DNA of 64,000 nucleotides. Origin: Massospora cicadina. Its lineage: Eukaryota; Entomophthoromycota; Entomophthoromycetes; Entomophthorales; Entomophthoraceae. Under the pieces are notes generated by a model. That model made no database searches. It saw only the letters and a list, made by a program, of their open reading frames with translations, and was not told the DNA's origin. The stretch is from the NCBI GenBank assembly GCA_022478985.1, contig JAKSZP010005263.1:310001-374000 (forward strand). The letters are read 5' to 3'. How positions within the stretch are numbered: position 1 is the first letter of the stretch; each line of letters begins with the position of its first letter. Shown here in pieces: positions 11,474 to 21,735 of this stretch. The position numbers were made by a program, and so were the translations under genes.

Positions 11474-12640
11474 GTGATTAAGGTATTAGACGGACTCTGG
11501 GAGGATACTTTCCTATGTGGGGAAGAACTATATAAGCAGATTGGAGACTCAACGCTGATTTTAACTAAACCTTTGGCTAGACCCTCAATTATTATGGATG
11601 CTCATTGGGCTGTAGGACATGGAGGATTGCGGAAAACGCTGGAGTTCTTGCGACCCCAATACTACTGGGAGAGCATGCATTACGACATATTGGAAATGGT
11701 TAGTTGTTGCCATCAGTGTCAAGCGGAAAAGTCTTTCCACAAGAAGACAACATATCAGATGGTTAAACCTCAGTTCGCATGGCACACCATTTCCATTGAT
11801 GTAGTGGGACCTCTGCCAACTAGCGCCAATTGATCCAAGTATATAATCGTTGCCATAAATCATTTGACCTGATGGGTGGAGGCCAGGGCTATTAGTGACT
11901 TGGGCGCGATCACCACCGCCAAGTTTATTATAGAGTGTGTTATACAGCAACACAGCTGCCCACAGTTCATTCTGATGGATAACAGAACCAACTTCACTTT
12001 TCATATCCTGCCAAAGTTGAACGAGTTGATGGCGATCTGTAGGGTTTTCACCACCCCCTATCATCCATAATCAAATGGAATGGTGGTTCAGGTCAACGGA
12101 ACCCTAGTGAACATAAATCCATAAATTGGTAAGGATCGATTCTCAGAATGGAGTGCAATTCTACCTACAGCAATGTTCGCATATAATATCAGCTATCATT
12201 CATCCACTAGTAAGAGCCCATTCCAACTGCTGCATGGTCAACATCTTGCTCTGCCCACCTTGCTTTATTAGTGTGTAAAAGACACTGGTGGTGTGGATCC
12301 CCAGCAATATTTAAAGACTCTTATGGATACATTGGTCAAGCTGCAAACGGAAGTTTACTAAACCAGTTTGGCCAATAAGATTCTCGATCAGGCAGCCGAT
12401 CAGAAGAGATGGATTGGACTCCCACTGTTCGCTGTAGGGGACCATGTTTTATTCCACAATCAGCATGGATTTGGGAGGAAAAACATGCTCTCCAACATCT
12501 AGGCCGCCTCATTCAAGATAATTGAAAAGACTAGCATGGATGTCTACACTATCAAGGAACCTGCGTGGGGTCAGATTATCAACCAAGATCATGCAAAGTT
12601 CCTCCGAATATATAAACAAAAAGAGCATATCATCCAGTCA
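11474..12640 (+). pseudogene. Gyp-1 integrase
   Basis: The N-terminal HHCC finger is visible as H-x-x-x-G-H-G-G...CCHQCQ (about 11598-11730). The core begins near FAWHTISIDVVGPLP and continues in a second frame (11876-12070) with ITTAKFIIECV and FILMDNRTNF, where the second catalytic Asp of the D,D35E triad is expected. A further block after FTTPYHP contains NGMV near the Glu position. Stops at 11832, 11869 and 12068 occur where CGA or CAA codons are likely. No chromodomain is seen at the C-terminus, unlike the element at 48535-53670. Confidence 0.85.
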
Positions 12641-12653
12641 AAGGGGGGGGTAA
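12640..12653 (+). promoter_or_regulatory. Gyp-1 polypurine tract
   Basis: AAAGGGGGGGGTAA lies immediately before the 3' LTR start at 12654, the expected plus-strand primer position. Confidence 0.85.
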
Positions 12654-13131
12654 TGTTGGGAAGTTGACATTACTGGACGATATGCTACCCATACCAGAAG
12701 ATCAGAGGGGGAATCGAGATGAGTCTTGAGATTAATAGGAAAGGTATTTGGATAATAATCAAATAAAAATGTTAATCATAAGGCAAATCAAAGGGGAATT
12801 ATGCGAGATTTGATATAAACGAGAGCTTCTAGAAAAGGGAAGACGAATAGAAGACTACCAAACCTATGATGCATCCAGCTTGGGGAACCAAGATATGTAG
12901 AGTCACATGGAGGATTGAAGGAGAGTTCTTTTCCTGACGATTAAGAGGTTGCAGATAAGTCTGCAATTTATATAAAATAAATGTCAAAATAAGGGGCGAT
13001 AGCTCCATATATAGTTTATCAAGTTTTATTGGAAAGTTGGCGATCTTAATATTGTCTATTTGGTTTCTCAGTGGCTAATACCCTGTGCAAGCTGACTTGG
13101 CAGAATCAAGCCTATATGCTGAAAATTGACA
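12654..13131 (+). repeat. Gyp-1 3' LTR
   Basis: 478 bp copy of 5740-6220, followed by the CAGGG target duplication (13132-13136). Confidence 0.92.
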
Positions 13132-13199
13132 CAGGGTTTTTTAGAAACTTAAAATATATATTAATAAGGCAATTTTTTTAATTTTATTTGGTGAAGGCT

Positions 13200-16100
13200 G
13201 ACCATGTGATGAATACTTCAATAAACTCCAACTATTAAACACCAAGAAATCGTGGGGCTCTCCAGAGGAGCCATGTCTACCTCCTGTTGCCAGCGGGACT
13301 GCCAGTGGAAGGAAGAGGGGAGTGATAGGGGAGGCATGGGCCAAAACTGAACATGAGTGAAGGAAAGGATCTGATGAAAGGAACCAGATGAGGAACCAGG
13401 ATGACACCTGCTGGCTTTGATGGGATGGAAAGTGGCTAAACAACCAACCTTAAAAGTGATCCCATAAGGTTCAATGGAAGTGATGCACAGCTTCACGTAG
13501 GGCTGTGGGAGTTTTAGAAAGTGCATCAAGGACATTAGTGTGGATTTTCCATATTGCTATTGCAACAATTAAGGTGCAGAGTGATGGGCGGATAGGGAAG
13601 GTCCTGGAAAAGGCGAAGATGTTCTTAGACAGGATGAAAGACTGCTCACTCTCCTGGCAAAAGTGGCTCATAACATCTCTCCAAATTGTCTGTGATGGCG
13701 GGCAATCTTACAAGCATTGGATTAGAGATCCATATTGACCACATACAACGCATGGAGTTTTGAGAGGCATTGGACCTCTCAGCTGTGCGGTACACTTTTC
13801 TCAGGCTTCTCCACACATGGGCGCGAATTTGAGGTTGTAAAAGAGGATAGTGAGTGTACCACCAAATATCCTTCTGGATCTTAAAGATTATGGTATGTCG
13901 AGCTTGTCAAGGTAGTCCACTCAGGCAATAGCTGGGGACGTTGGGGCACCAGGTTGTTTAAAACGACTTGCCCATGGACTTACTGTTTGAAACGGGGAGT
14001 AGGGCGACCACTATGGGCGATGTTTCCACTTATGCTGATTCTCCACTCAGCGCTCTGCATGGAGAGGAGAATTTGTTTGAGATGGGGCAATTTCCCGTGC
14101 AGGCCTGCAGCAGATGGATGCGAGGAAAGATAGCTTAGCAGAGAATGGATGGGTAGGATTGCTGAGGCCCAGGGCGCGGAAAGAGTTGGAGTGTGATGCG
14201 CATGGCCAGTGTTGGGCAGGGAGTGTGGGGTTAATGACAGCACCAATCCAGGTGCCAAGTATTTTGGCAGCATGGGCCTCGAAGTTGAGCAGGCCCATAT
14301 CTCCACTATGGCGAGGGCCAAACATGACAACCAGGCGCACTGGCAGTAGGCGGCCTAACCAAAGACACCCTTGTAGGAGGACGTATAAAGCGGTGAAGAA
14401 AGATGAGGAAAAGATGATATCATTGGCCACAAATAAGACTTTGGAAAGGAGCATAGAGTTGGCAAGCACAACCAGGCATGGGAGAATAGTTTGGTGGGCT
14501 TTGAGGTAGGCGATGAATTTTGTGACATTGTCCAGAATATGGTGCTCTATCTTTGACAAGGTGTACTGTCCCGCCTCCAGCCACACTCCCAAATGGCATA
14601 CCTGACTAGCAGTGGGTCTTAGAACAAAAGGGAGCACAAGTGGGACAGTATGGGGTGGACAGGGCAATCGAAACTGTGAGCTATCTGCTGAAGAAGGTAT
14701 ATAATAGAGTGCTGGTGACCAGTGGGCTTGGAAACGCCCAAGGAGAATGATTTCATTTTTGGAGGCGTTAAGTGCATCTTTACTGACCGTGGAGCTTTTC
14801 TGGATAGTATCCTCAAGCGCGCATGCATCTTGGTTGGTAGAATCCCCAACCACACAATCATCAGCAAATGACATCATCTTAACTGAAGTTTGGCCTTGCA
14901 CATGGACACCATTAAAGCGGGCATTCACATTGCGTAAAAGTGGGTCAAGGCTGTAGTTGTACAAGAATGTGCTTAAAGGGTCCCTATGGCGGAGGCCTCT
15001 GAGGGTGAACCACATCAGTGAGGAAGCTAGGGCCACGCACAGCAGTTGTGGCGGATTCTGTAAGCAACATCACCCAATTTAAGAATTGATGGTATAGGAG
15101 GAACTTGTGGAGGGAGGCTTTGAGAAAACCTAGTTGATCCTATCTTAAGCCTTCTGCTGGTCTAAGAAAAAAAGTGCCCTAGTAGTTGTAGATTGGCATA
15201 CGTTGGCTACAGTGTGTATGTTGTACCATTTAGACCTCTTGGTAATGAAACCAAATTGCTCAGAGGATATTATATCATAAGTAACTTCCCTTTGGCGGTT
15301 GGCCATGATTTAGTAAAAAATTTAGTATCTGTGTTTGTAAGTGATATGAAGAACCAGTTGGCCAAGACCAGATTAACCACTTTCTTATACAGCGTTATAG
15401 TGTACGCCTCTTGGCCCCTAGGAAGGAGGCGCATTTCCAACAAACACTGGTTCATTGAGTCTAGCAACAAAGAGGAGAATTAATTAAAATATCAGTTATA
15501 GAACTCATAAGGTTATCCATCTAGACCTGGTCATTTCCTGTGCGGTGCACCACAAACAGCATGCCAGAGTTAGTACTGATAAATAAAATTCATCAACTCT
15601 GGGTAACAGGAAAAGGTGTAGATATGCGCGCTATCAAGAAATTGTTCAACTTAAGATGGTTTGACTGGATCAGATCGATACAATTCAGAGTAAAATTTTA
15701 AACATTTATTTCCACTTTGGCTGGAGTTTCTGTGACAGAGTGATCCAGCAGCCTCACCTGTGTGCAGGCCAAGATCTGTCACTGTGTGAAATATTTTTTT
15801 GGAAAAATAAGTGGAGCACGTGTCGCCCACCATTAGAATTTTTGCTTTGTACTGTACACAAATGCGATGTTTGTATTGCTTTACCAGTGCATTGGGGTGA
15901 GTGGACACCTCTGCCCACATGCGACCTCAATCTGGACTGTAGCCTTCAGCAGGGACATTAGACTCTAGGTGGTCCACTACTTCAAGCGTGATAAAAATGA
16001 CCGCTGAGGCAGACTGAGAGTGATGGAATGAGAGGTGGCATGCCTGGCGGATGTTGTTCACTTTGAAGGTTGACCAGGTAGTAAGTGGGTCCACACAGAA

Positions 16101-16980
16101 CGATGTGGCAAACCCCAGTGCTAAAGTTTTGGTGTCCACCCATGAGGAAAACCTGGGCGACGTAATCTCAGTTGGACGAAGTTGCACCACTTTGGCGCCT
16201 GTGCTGCTGGTTTTGACAAAGAGAAAGAAATTGACACCAATTTGTGGTCAGAGAAATCAAAATTTGCCATCATAAAGTGTGCAACCTGAAACTGAAAGTT
16301 CAACAGGGCAAAAATAAGGTCAATGCAGGACATAGGCCTCAGCTGACTGTTGTTCACATGGGGACAAGATATTTTTGGAGCAGCGTTGCATGTTTGGGGA
16401 GGGTATTAACAAGCCCCAAAGTGGTTTTTAGAACTCATAATTTGACCTGCCCCTGTGGGGGGTAGGCATAGAAGGCTACCGGTTGGTGGCTGGGTTGTCC
16501 CAGCAGTTCATGTCACCCACAACAAACAGATCAGATGGAAGTGGGAGTGAAGTCACATCTGAGAGGGATTCCTGGAAAGCCTGCGCACAGGTTATAGCAT
16601 AAATAGAAACGATAGTGTGCACTATGTCATCCCACAAAAAGGACTTTACAAGCGCTTGGCCATCTAGGTACAAATTTTTAGAAAGAAACTTAAACCTTTG
16701 GGTCGCACATATAAGCACACTACAGTGCGGTGACCAAAAGAAAAGGTAGGGTAGGAGCATGGTTGCCCATGTTTCATCAGCACTGTGTGAACAGTGGTTT
16801 TCTGAATGGCCAGGATGCCCAAATGTAGATTATTATTTAAAAACTCAGTTTTATAGCCTGGGACGGCGAGACCTTGAGTCCAGTGATTTTCAACATGCTT
16901 ATTATGAAGGCTCCCCCATCGCACCTTAGGTGCAATGGGAAGGGCTACTTTGCTCATCATTCAGCTCTTTTTTAGCATGC
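13200..16980 (-). pseudogene. LINE-A ORF2 relic (AP endonuclease, RT, zinc finger)
   Basis: Reading on the minus strand: an endonuclease start near 16930 (MDILAIQKT-like); VVGDMNCWDNPATNR, a GDxN catalytic motif, near 16480-16525; and SDHKLVSISF near 16230-16255, the SDH catalytic motif. RT follows, with its longest open piece at 14047-15036 (329 codons): GLRHRDPLSTFLYNYSLDPLL then MSFADDCVVG (about 14848-14880), the F-A-D-D active site intact. The C-terminal finger near 13680-13740 reads CVVCGQYGSL but the His position is Gln. The 3' untranslated part is short. Confidence 0.85.
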
Positions 16981-17237
16981 GCCATGGCAGCACATGTGCG
17001 GGAAGAAATAGATTCAGCTGAGTCATAGATGTCTTTTGGGACAATATTAACTTTTTTGGTATGGTTTTTGTTTTATAAAAATTTGACTTCTGCTAAAATT
17101 TATATATTATTGTGCTCCTGAGTTGCATTTTTGGAGGTTGACAAAAATTTGGGAGAGTTATGGGTGGTAAAATCGGATTTAATTGAGGCTTGGTAAATTT
17201 TGCTTAGGTAAATCTAACTCACCCATCAGGTCCTCAG

Positions 17238-17869
17238 CTAATAAACGATATTTATCAGTACTTTGCATTTTGATTTTAGTTATGATTTTCTAAATTTAAA
17301 TCAATTTGTAAAAGTAATTTTTGGTGATTTAAGGTTCAGGCGCTGGGTTGTGCCTCGCCTGAACTATTGATTAGCCTCTTGCAAGCCTAATCAATTGTTT
17401 GGGTAAGGCCCAGAAGGGCACCCTTTAAGGTCAAGCCTGTGCAAATCTGAACTTCATTCAGAATTCTCTTCATTGGTTCACACTCTTGTTTGGATTTCTA
17501 TGGTGGCCTTGAGGCCGCCCTAACCTTATCTTACCTGGTGATCCATGATACAACAAGTTTTTGTCACGTGAACAGAAACTTGGGATTTCAGAGCTTGATC
17601 TTCCTCAAATATCCTGTCTTTTACTTGTTGTTACAGCATCAGATTATCAGGATCATGTTTGTCCATGACTCTTTATATAATAATGATAAAATAAGGTTAA
17701 CTCCATGGTTTGCAACCTCGCTTACTTATCTCATCTTTGTCTCTCTTTAAATTGCACTAATTATGAGGTTTACTACCTCAAATCCAGCTCATGCTGGATA
17801 TTTGGCATCAACTGCATCAAACCAAAAGTAAGATGGCGATTAGAAACTGGGATGTTATTAACTATTACA
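17238..17869 (+). repeat. TRIM-2 5' LTR
   Basis: 632 bp. The first roughly 25 bp are diverged from the 3' LTR; the rest aligns well. It ends TATTACA. The inner pair TCTGAA...TTCAGA (17446-17462) matches the hairpin in the TRIM-1 LTR. Confidence 0.85.
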
Positions 17870-18453
17870 TTATTCTGAACCACTTTTGCTGCCAGCACGC
17901 CATCAGATCCCCAGTCTGGCTGACCTCAGTTTTTGCGTCAGGTCCATTTGTTAAGTAACCAGCACCAGAGGACTCAGTGAATGAAGGCCAACCATGGACC
18001 TATAGCGATTTTCAGCATAAAATTCTGATAGGGCCTCCCACCACCAGGGATTTGGTTGGCACTGGGGGATCTGGCCCAGCAGGGCTCCCTCACCAATGGA
18101 TAGTCCGTCTGGAAAGGGGACGGCCATTCAGCGTGGTGGACTGTGTGCCCCTTCCATGCTTCAGTTGGAGAGAGCTCCTTACTGGTCAGGATATGAAGAC
18201 CGTTGCAACTGGGGCGTGGGAGGGGGTGCACCACAGCCAAGCGCTGGGCGTGCTTCCTCGTGCCAGATTGGCTGATTCTGGCAGCCCAGTCCTGAGTCGC
18301 TCTCACCGATTATCTTTTTGCACGAGGGGTCCAGTATTTCTCCAGGCTATTTAGCCTGGGGCTCGAGGCAAATCACCCCAGGAAGCCCTCATGGTGGCGG
18401 CTTCCCGTTGTGGGGCACCTCTTCAGGAAGGGGCCTTTCTTTAGTGGGGGTGA
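17870..18453 (+). other. TRIM-2 internal region with putative self-primer site and polypurine tract
   Basis: ATTCTGAA (17872-17879) lies two bases inside the LTR and is complementary to TTCAGAAT of the LTR (17457-17464). At the other end TTTAGTGGGGGTGA runs into the 3' LTR start at 18454. The core carries CTGGCCCAGCAGGG, shared with TRIM-1, plus about 170 bp without a TRIM-1 counterpart. Confidence 0.65.
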
Positions 18454-19076
18454 TGTAGCAAATGGTAATAATTATTGTTGCATTTTGATATGGGTTCAGG
18501 TTTTCCAAATCTGAGTCAATCTGTTTAGAAATATTTTTGTGTTTGTTGGGTTTGGGTGCTGGGTTTAGCTTGCCTGAATTATTGATTAGCTTCTTGCAAG
18601 CTTAATCAATGGTTTGGGTGAGGCCTGGAAGGGTGACAATTAAGGTCAAGGCTTACGCAACTCTAAACTTCATTTGGAATTTTTCCCACTCTTGCTTGGG
18701 TTTCTCTGGTGGCCTCAGGGCCGCCCTTACCTTATATTACCTTGTGATCCATGACACAACAAGTTTTTGTTGTGTGTCAAAAACTTGGGTTTTCAAAGCT
18801 TGATATCACTCATATATCCTGTCTTTTACTTGATGTGATCATGGCGCCTAGATTATCAGGATCCTGTTAATCTGCAGCTTTTTATTTGATGATAAAATAA
18901 GGTTGATTCCGGGGTTTGCAACCTCACATCTTTATTTCGTCTTTTGTCTCACTTAATATTTTTTTAATTATGAGTTTTACTTTGAGAGTACAGCTCATGC
19001 TGGACATTTGGCTTCAATTGCATCAAACCTAAGGTAAGATGGCGAATTGGAAACTGGGATGTTACTGAATATTACA
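18454..19076 (+). repeat. TRIM-2 3' LTR
   Basis: 623 bp, TGTAGCAAATGG...AATATTACA, with AAGATGGCGA and AACTGGGATGTT near the end as in the other TRIM LTRs. Confidence 0.88.
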
Positions 19077-20272
19077 CTCAGGTTGGTTTGCCAATCTGAT
19101 TGATGTTCAGCTTCTTGATCTGCTTCAGCAGCAAATGACTCAATGTCATCCTATGCCTGGGCAGGTGGGATCATGGATGCGGCCATAGCTGCTGCATTGG
19201 CCACTTCTATCAAAGCCTGTTTGGCATCCTTGCACTCATGTTGGGACACAAGTTTGACCTGAATGTAACATCCTTGCGCGCTCATGGGAAGGTGGCGTTT
19301 GTGTCAATAGCCAGTTTATAACGGGAGTCTGTACTGCCCATTGCATTGGGGAGGATCTCGCTTTGCGTGATGCCCTCTCTGGAAGGGCATGCGTGTGGGC
19401 CTTATGGAAAAAGTGTGACAAAAGGCGCAGATAGGGGGCGCACTATCCACTTTAAGGTGGTTTGGGTGGGATTCCTGCCCATCAATAAACACAACTACAA
19501 TGTAGGGGATTTAGGTCAAATCTTCCACTATGACTGCAGATGGGGTGATCACTGCAATTACTTTGCCTGACACAGGTCCAGCATAAGTGTAAAGCATTGA
19601 ATTTTAAAGGAGTGAAGTTCACTATAGCTTTTAAGCCCATGTATGAGTGATGCTGCAACACTGTTTGCTTTATCATTGTGGGGAGAAAGTCAAAGGTTAC
19701 AAAAACTTTGGTTTAATTTGGTCCACTGAGTGCACTTTGTCTTGACTACCCATTTTCTATCCAGGAGGTCTACCATCACACACATCTGTGCAGCTTTATC
19801 CGCTGCTTTTTTAGTTTCAAACCAGAGATCCAACCAACTGCGGGTCATGGGGTGCAGGCTACATATACTGCATCTGGGAAATGGTCGTGCACATCTACAC
19901 AGAACTTTTCACAAAGCGCCATTTGTTTAATATCCAGGGAAACTTGAACCCAATGCTCCACTGATGACAGGGTCTGGGAATGCGGACTTTTGATGAACTG
20001 GTTGCATTTAACTCGCATGATAAAGTTCTGGGTAAATACTCCTGCTGGTTTTCTATTTTATATCTAGACTACTGGTTTCACAGGGGCGTTTACAAACTTT
20101 GGACGGTGCAGGGCCCAATCCTGTGCCTTTTTCTTTACTAGCTAACTGCTACCCAACATTAGGTGCACACTAATCTCCTCTAAGAGATTATAAAATTTAA
20201 CTAGTATTGAATCAAATTTGTCACAATCAGTGATTGCAACGAGAGAGAAAAGTTTTTTTAATAATGCAATTG

Positions 20273-21720
20273 TTGCTCCTCTACTATTTTCTTAATTTTT
20301 AGTCAAATCTAGCCCGTTGTTTTTCATAGTATGTTTCTTCCTTAAAAACTTAATATTTTATTATGGTTTAACTTCTGCTTACTCATTAAAACTTTTAGTC
20401 ATATGATAATCTAATGCTTTGTTATGTAGAAAAATCTATAAGTAGGTAAAAACACATATTTTGAGTTTTTATCATTATATTTTGTATGGTGTTTCTGGGT
20501 GCATTAATGTTGCTAATTGCATGTTCACTAACTAGATAGTTAGGGTAGTTAATCTGCCTGCCAGATAAGTTAGTTTAAATAGAACTATCATACTGACTGA
20601 TTTTCCCCTCTAGGATATAAAAATCTATATTGGATATAAGCAATAACTTTTAAGCCAATATTTTGTAAGTCGCCATCTCCAGTTATACAGATCCTTATAA
20701 TTGTCAAACTAAGCCATCAAGGCCACGCATATGATGCTTGTACTTCTTATTTTGCCACAAATTATGCTTTTTAAAATCTGTTACATCTTAAAAGCTTTTT
20801 TTATTTCATGTAGTCTTAACTGTATAGGGTAGAGCATATGATAACAATTTATATATGAATGATAAGTGGAAAACAAATAATTCATAACATTCAGTAAAGA
20901 TTTAGTCTTACATTATATAAAGTGCAATTATTAGATAAGATAAAATTTCCTTCAAACTACATATTAAGAAAGGCTCAAAAAAAAGTTAATTCAGTGCACT
21001 TTATAAGACAAATTTAAAACACCATCTATATATTACTAATGTTATTACTAGATTAAAGCTGGAAAGAAAGATAATCAAATCTCAACTAAGACAGCCAGTA
21101 AATTAATTGTTTTTAAAATCTTTTAACCCCCTTTTATAGGCACCAATTGGTCAAAAATTCCTGACAACAAATGCCTTTTGTTTCCCTGACTCCCACGTTG
21201 AACTGTCATCTGGTCACCATGACGTCATAGGACAAATCAAGATAACCACTGGTCAAAAAGACTATGTGTATGAATTTTTAAATGATGCTCCAGGGTACCC
21301 CTTTTATACCTTTCTTTCAACCACCAATGGAAGAAAACTTATCAAAACCACGTCTGAAGAGAGTTTCCTATTTTACAACTCTGATAACTGAGCATAGCAC
21401 TAGTTCTGAAGCAACTAAATCTTAAAATCTCAATTTATTGAGACAACAAATACATTAGGCACCTGCATGAGCCGTGGAGCCACAGTAGACACAAATAGAT
21501 CTAAGCAGCGCCACATATTTAAAATATAAAATAACTTCACAACCTAACTTATGGAATAAAACTAGAAGATCATAAAGAATTATAAAGTTGGATCCTGATG
21601 ACCCTGAGAGCAAGATACAGATACGAATTTGCCTCAAAAGAAGAAAAGAATTTTATATACATCTAGTCCTACTTTATGCACACCAAAAGGCCCATATTAC
21701 TATATATAACTTCCATATTT
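20273..21720. other. AT-rich sequence with a promoter-like patch, no gene
   Basis: No supported coding region on either strand. At 21120-21310 there are two similar segments containing CCTATAAAAG (minus, 21131-21140) and GGTATAAAAG (minus, 21301-21310). Between them is a perfect TGACGTCA (21220-21227), the ATF/CREB-type site. These could belong to an old LTR promoter or a host promoter; no transcript-like frame follows. Confidence 0.3.
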
Positions 21721-21735
21721 CAATTATAAAACAAA

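Larger units (their letters stand above)
5740..13131 (+). mobile_element. Gyp-1: full-length Ty3/gypsy LTR retrotransposon, coding regions decayed
   Basis: LTRs of 481 bp (5740-6220) and 478 bp (12654-13131), both TGTTGGGAAG...TTGACA, flank a 6.4-kb interior. CAGGG occurs on both outer sides (5735-5739 and 13132-13136), a 5-bp target duplication typical of Ty3/gypsy integrase. The order is primer-binding site, gag with coiled-coil and CCHC knuckle, protease, dUTPase-like module, RT, RNase H, integrase, polypurine tract. In-frame stops and frameshifts run throughout, and the LTRs differ at many positions, so the copy is old and immobile. It is the best-preserved copy of the lineage in this window and the reference for E, F, G and D. 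Confidence 0.93.
17238..19076 (+). mobile_element. TRIM-2: complete miniature LTR retrotransposon
   Basis: LTRs 17238-17869 and 18454-19076 enclose 584 bp. CTCAG stands on both sides (17233-17237, 19077-19081), a 5-bp target duplication. Empty-site evidence comes from LINE-B near 44415-44445, where the homologous ORF1 sequence is uninterrupted. The interior has GC-richer patches and open frames on both strands (17977-18354 plus, 17974-18306 minus), but neither shows a known domain or matches the TRIM-1 frame. With no gag or pol it must be mobilised in trans. TRIM-1 and TRIM-2 are diverged members of one family. Confidence 0.9.
17000..20253 (-). pseudogene. LINE-A ORF1 relic (gag-like), interrupted by TRIM-2
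   Basis: The nucleic-acid-binding N-terminal half lies at about 20200-19440. The CCHC knuckle near 19385-19420 is frameshifted but still shows CAFCHTF. The C-terminal part (ECKDAKQALIEVANAAAMAA-like) runs to 19082 and resumes at about 17232 beyond TRIM-2. The homologous LINE-B ORF1 runs through the TRIM site without a break, which confirms the insertion point. Confidence 0.75.
13175..20257 (-). mobile_element. LINE-A: near full-length APE-type LINE, split by TRIM-2
   Basis: A minus-strand non-LTR retrotransposon. Its 5' end is ACTTTTCTCTCTC (ending at 20253) and its 3' tail ends in an AAATAAAAT-rich stretch at 13175. Flanks TTAATAAGGCAATT (13161-13174) and TTAATAATGCAATT (20258-20271) are a 13/14-match target duplication. 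Removing TRIM-2 leaves about 5.24 kb, the same size as LINE-B and LINE-C. ORF1 is gag-like. ORF2 has an AP endonuclease, RT and C-terminal zinc finger. All frames are broken. The endonuclease, CCHC ORF1 and architecture suggest an I/Tad-like clade, which is an inference. Confidence 0.88.

Noticed and set aside
11585..12064. 159-codon minus-strand open frame
   Set aside because: It lies opposite the Gyp-1 integrase, whose plus-strand translation matches known motifs. The minus frame shows none.
7581..12070. Reassignment of TGA (for example to Trp) to explain the many in-frame stops
   Set aside because: TAA and TAG stops are also frequent, and several TGA codons align with expected Arg (CGA). 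Simple decay explains them better.
14114..14509. 131-codon plus-strand frame
   Set aside because: Antisense shadow of the LINE-A RT coding region.
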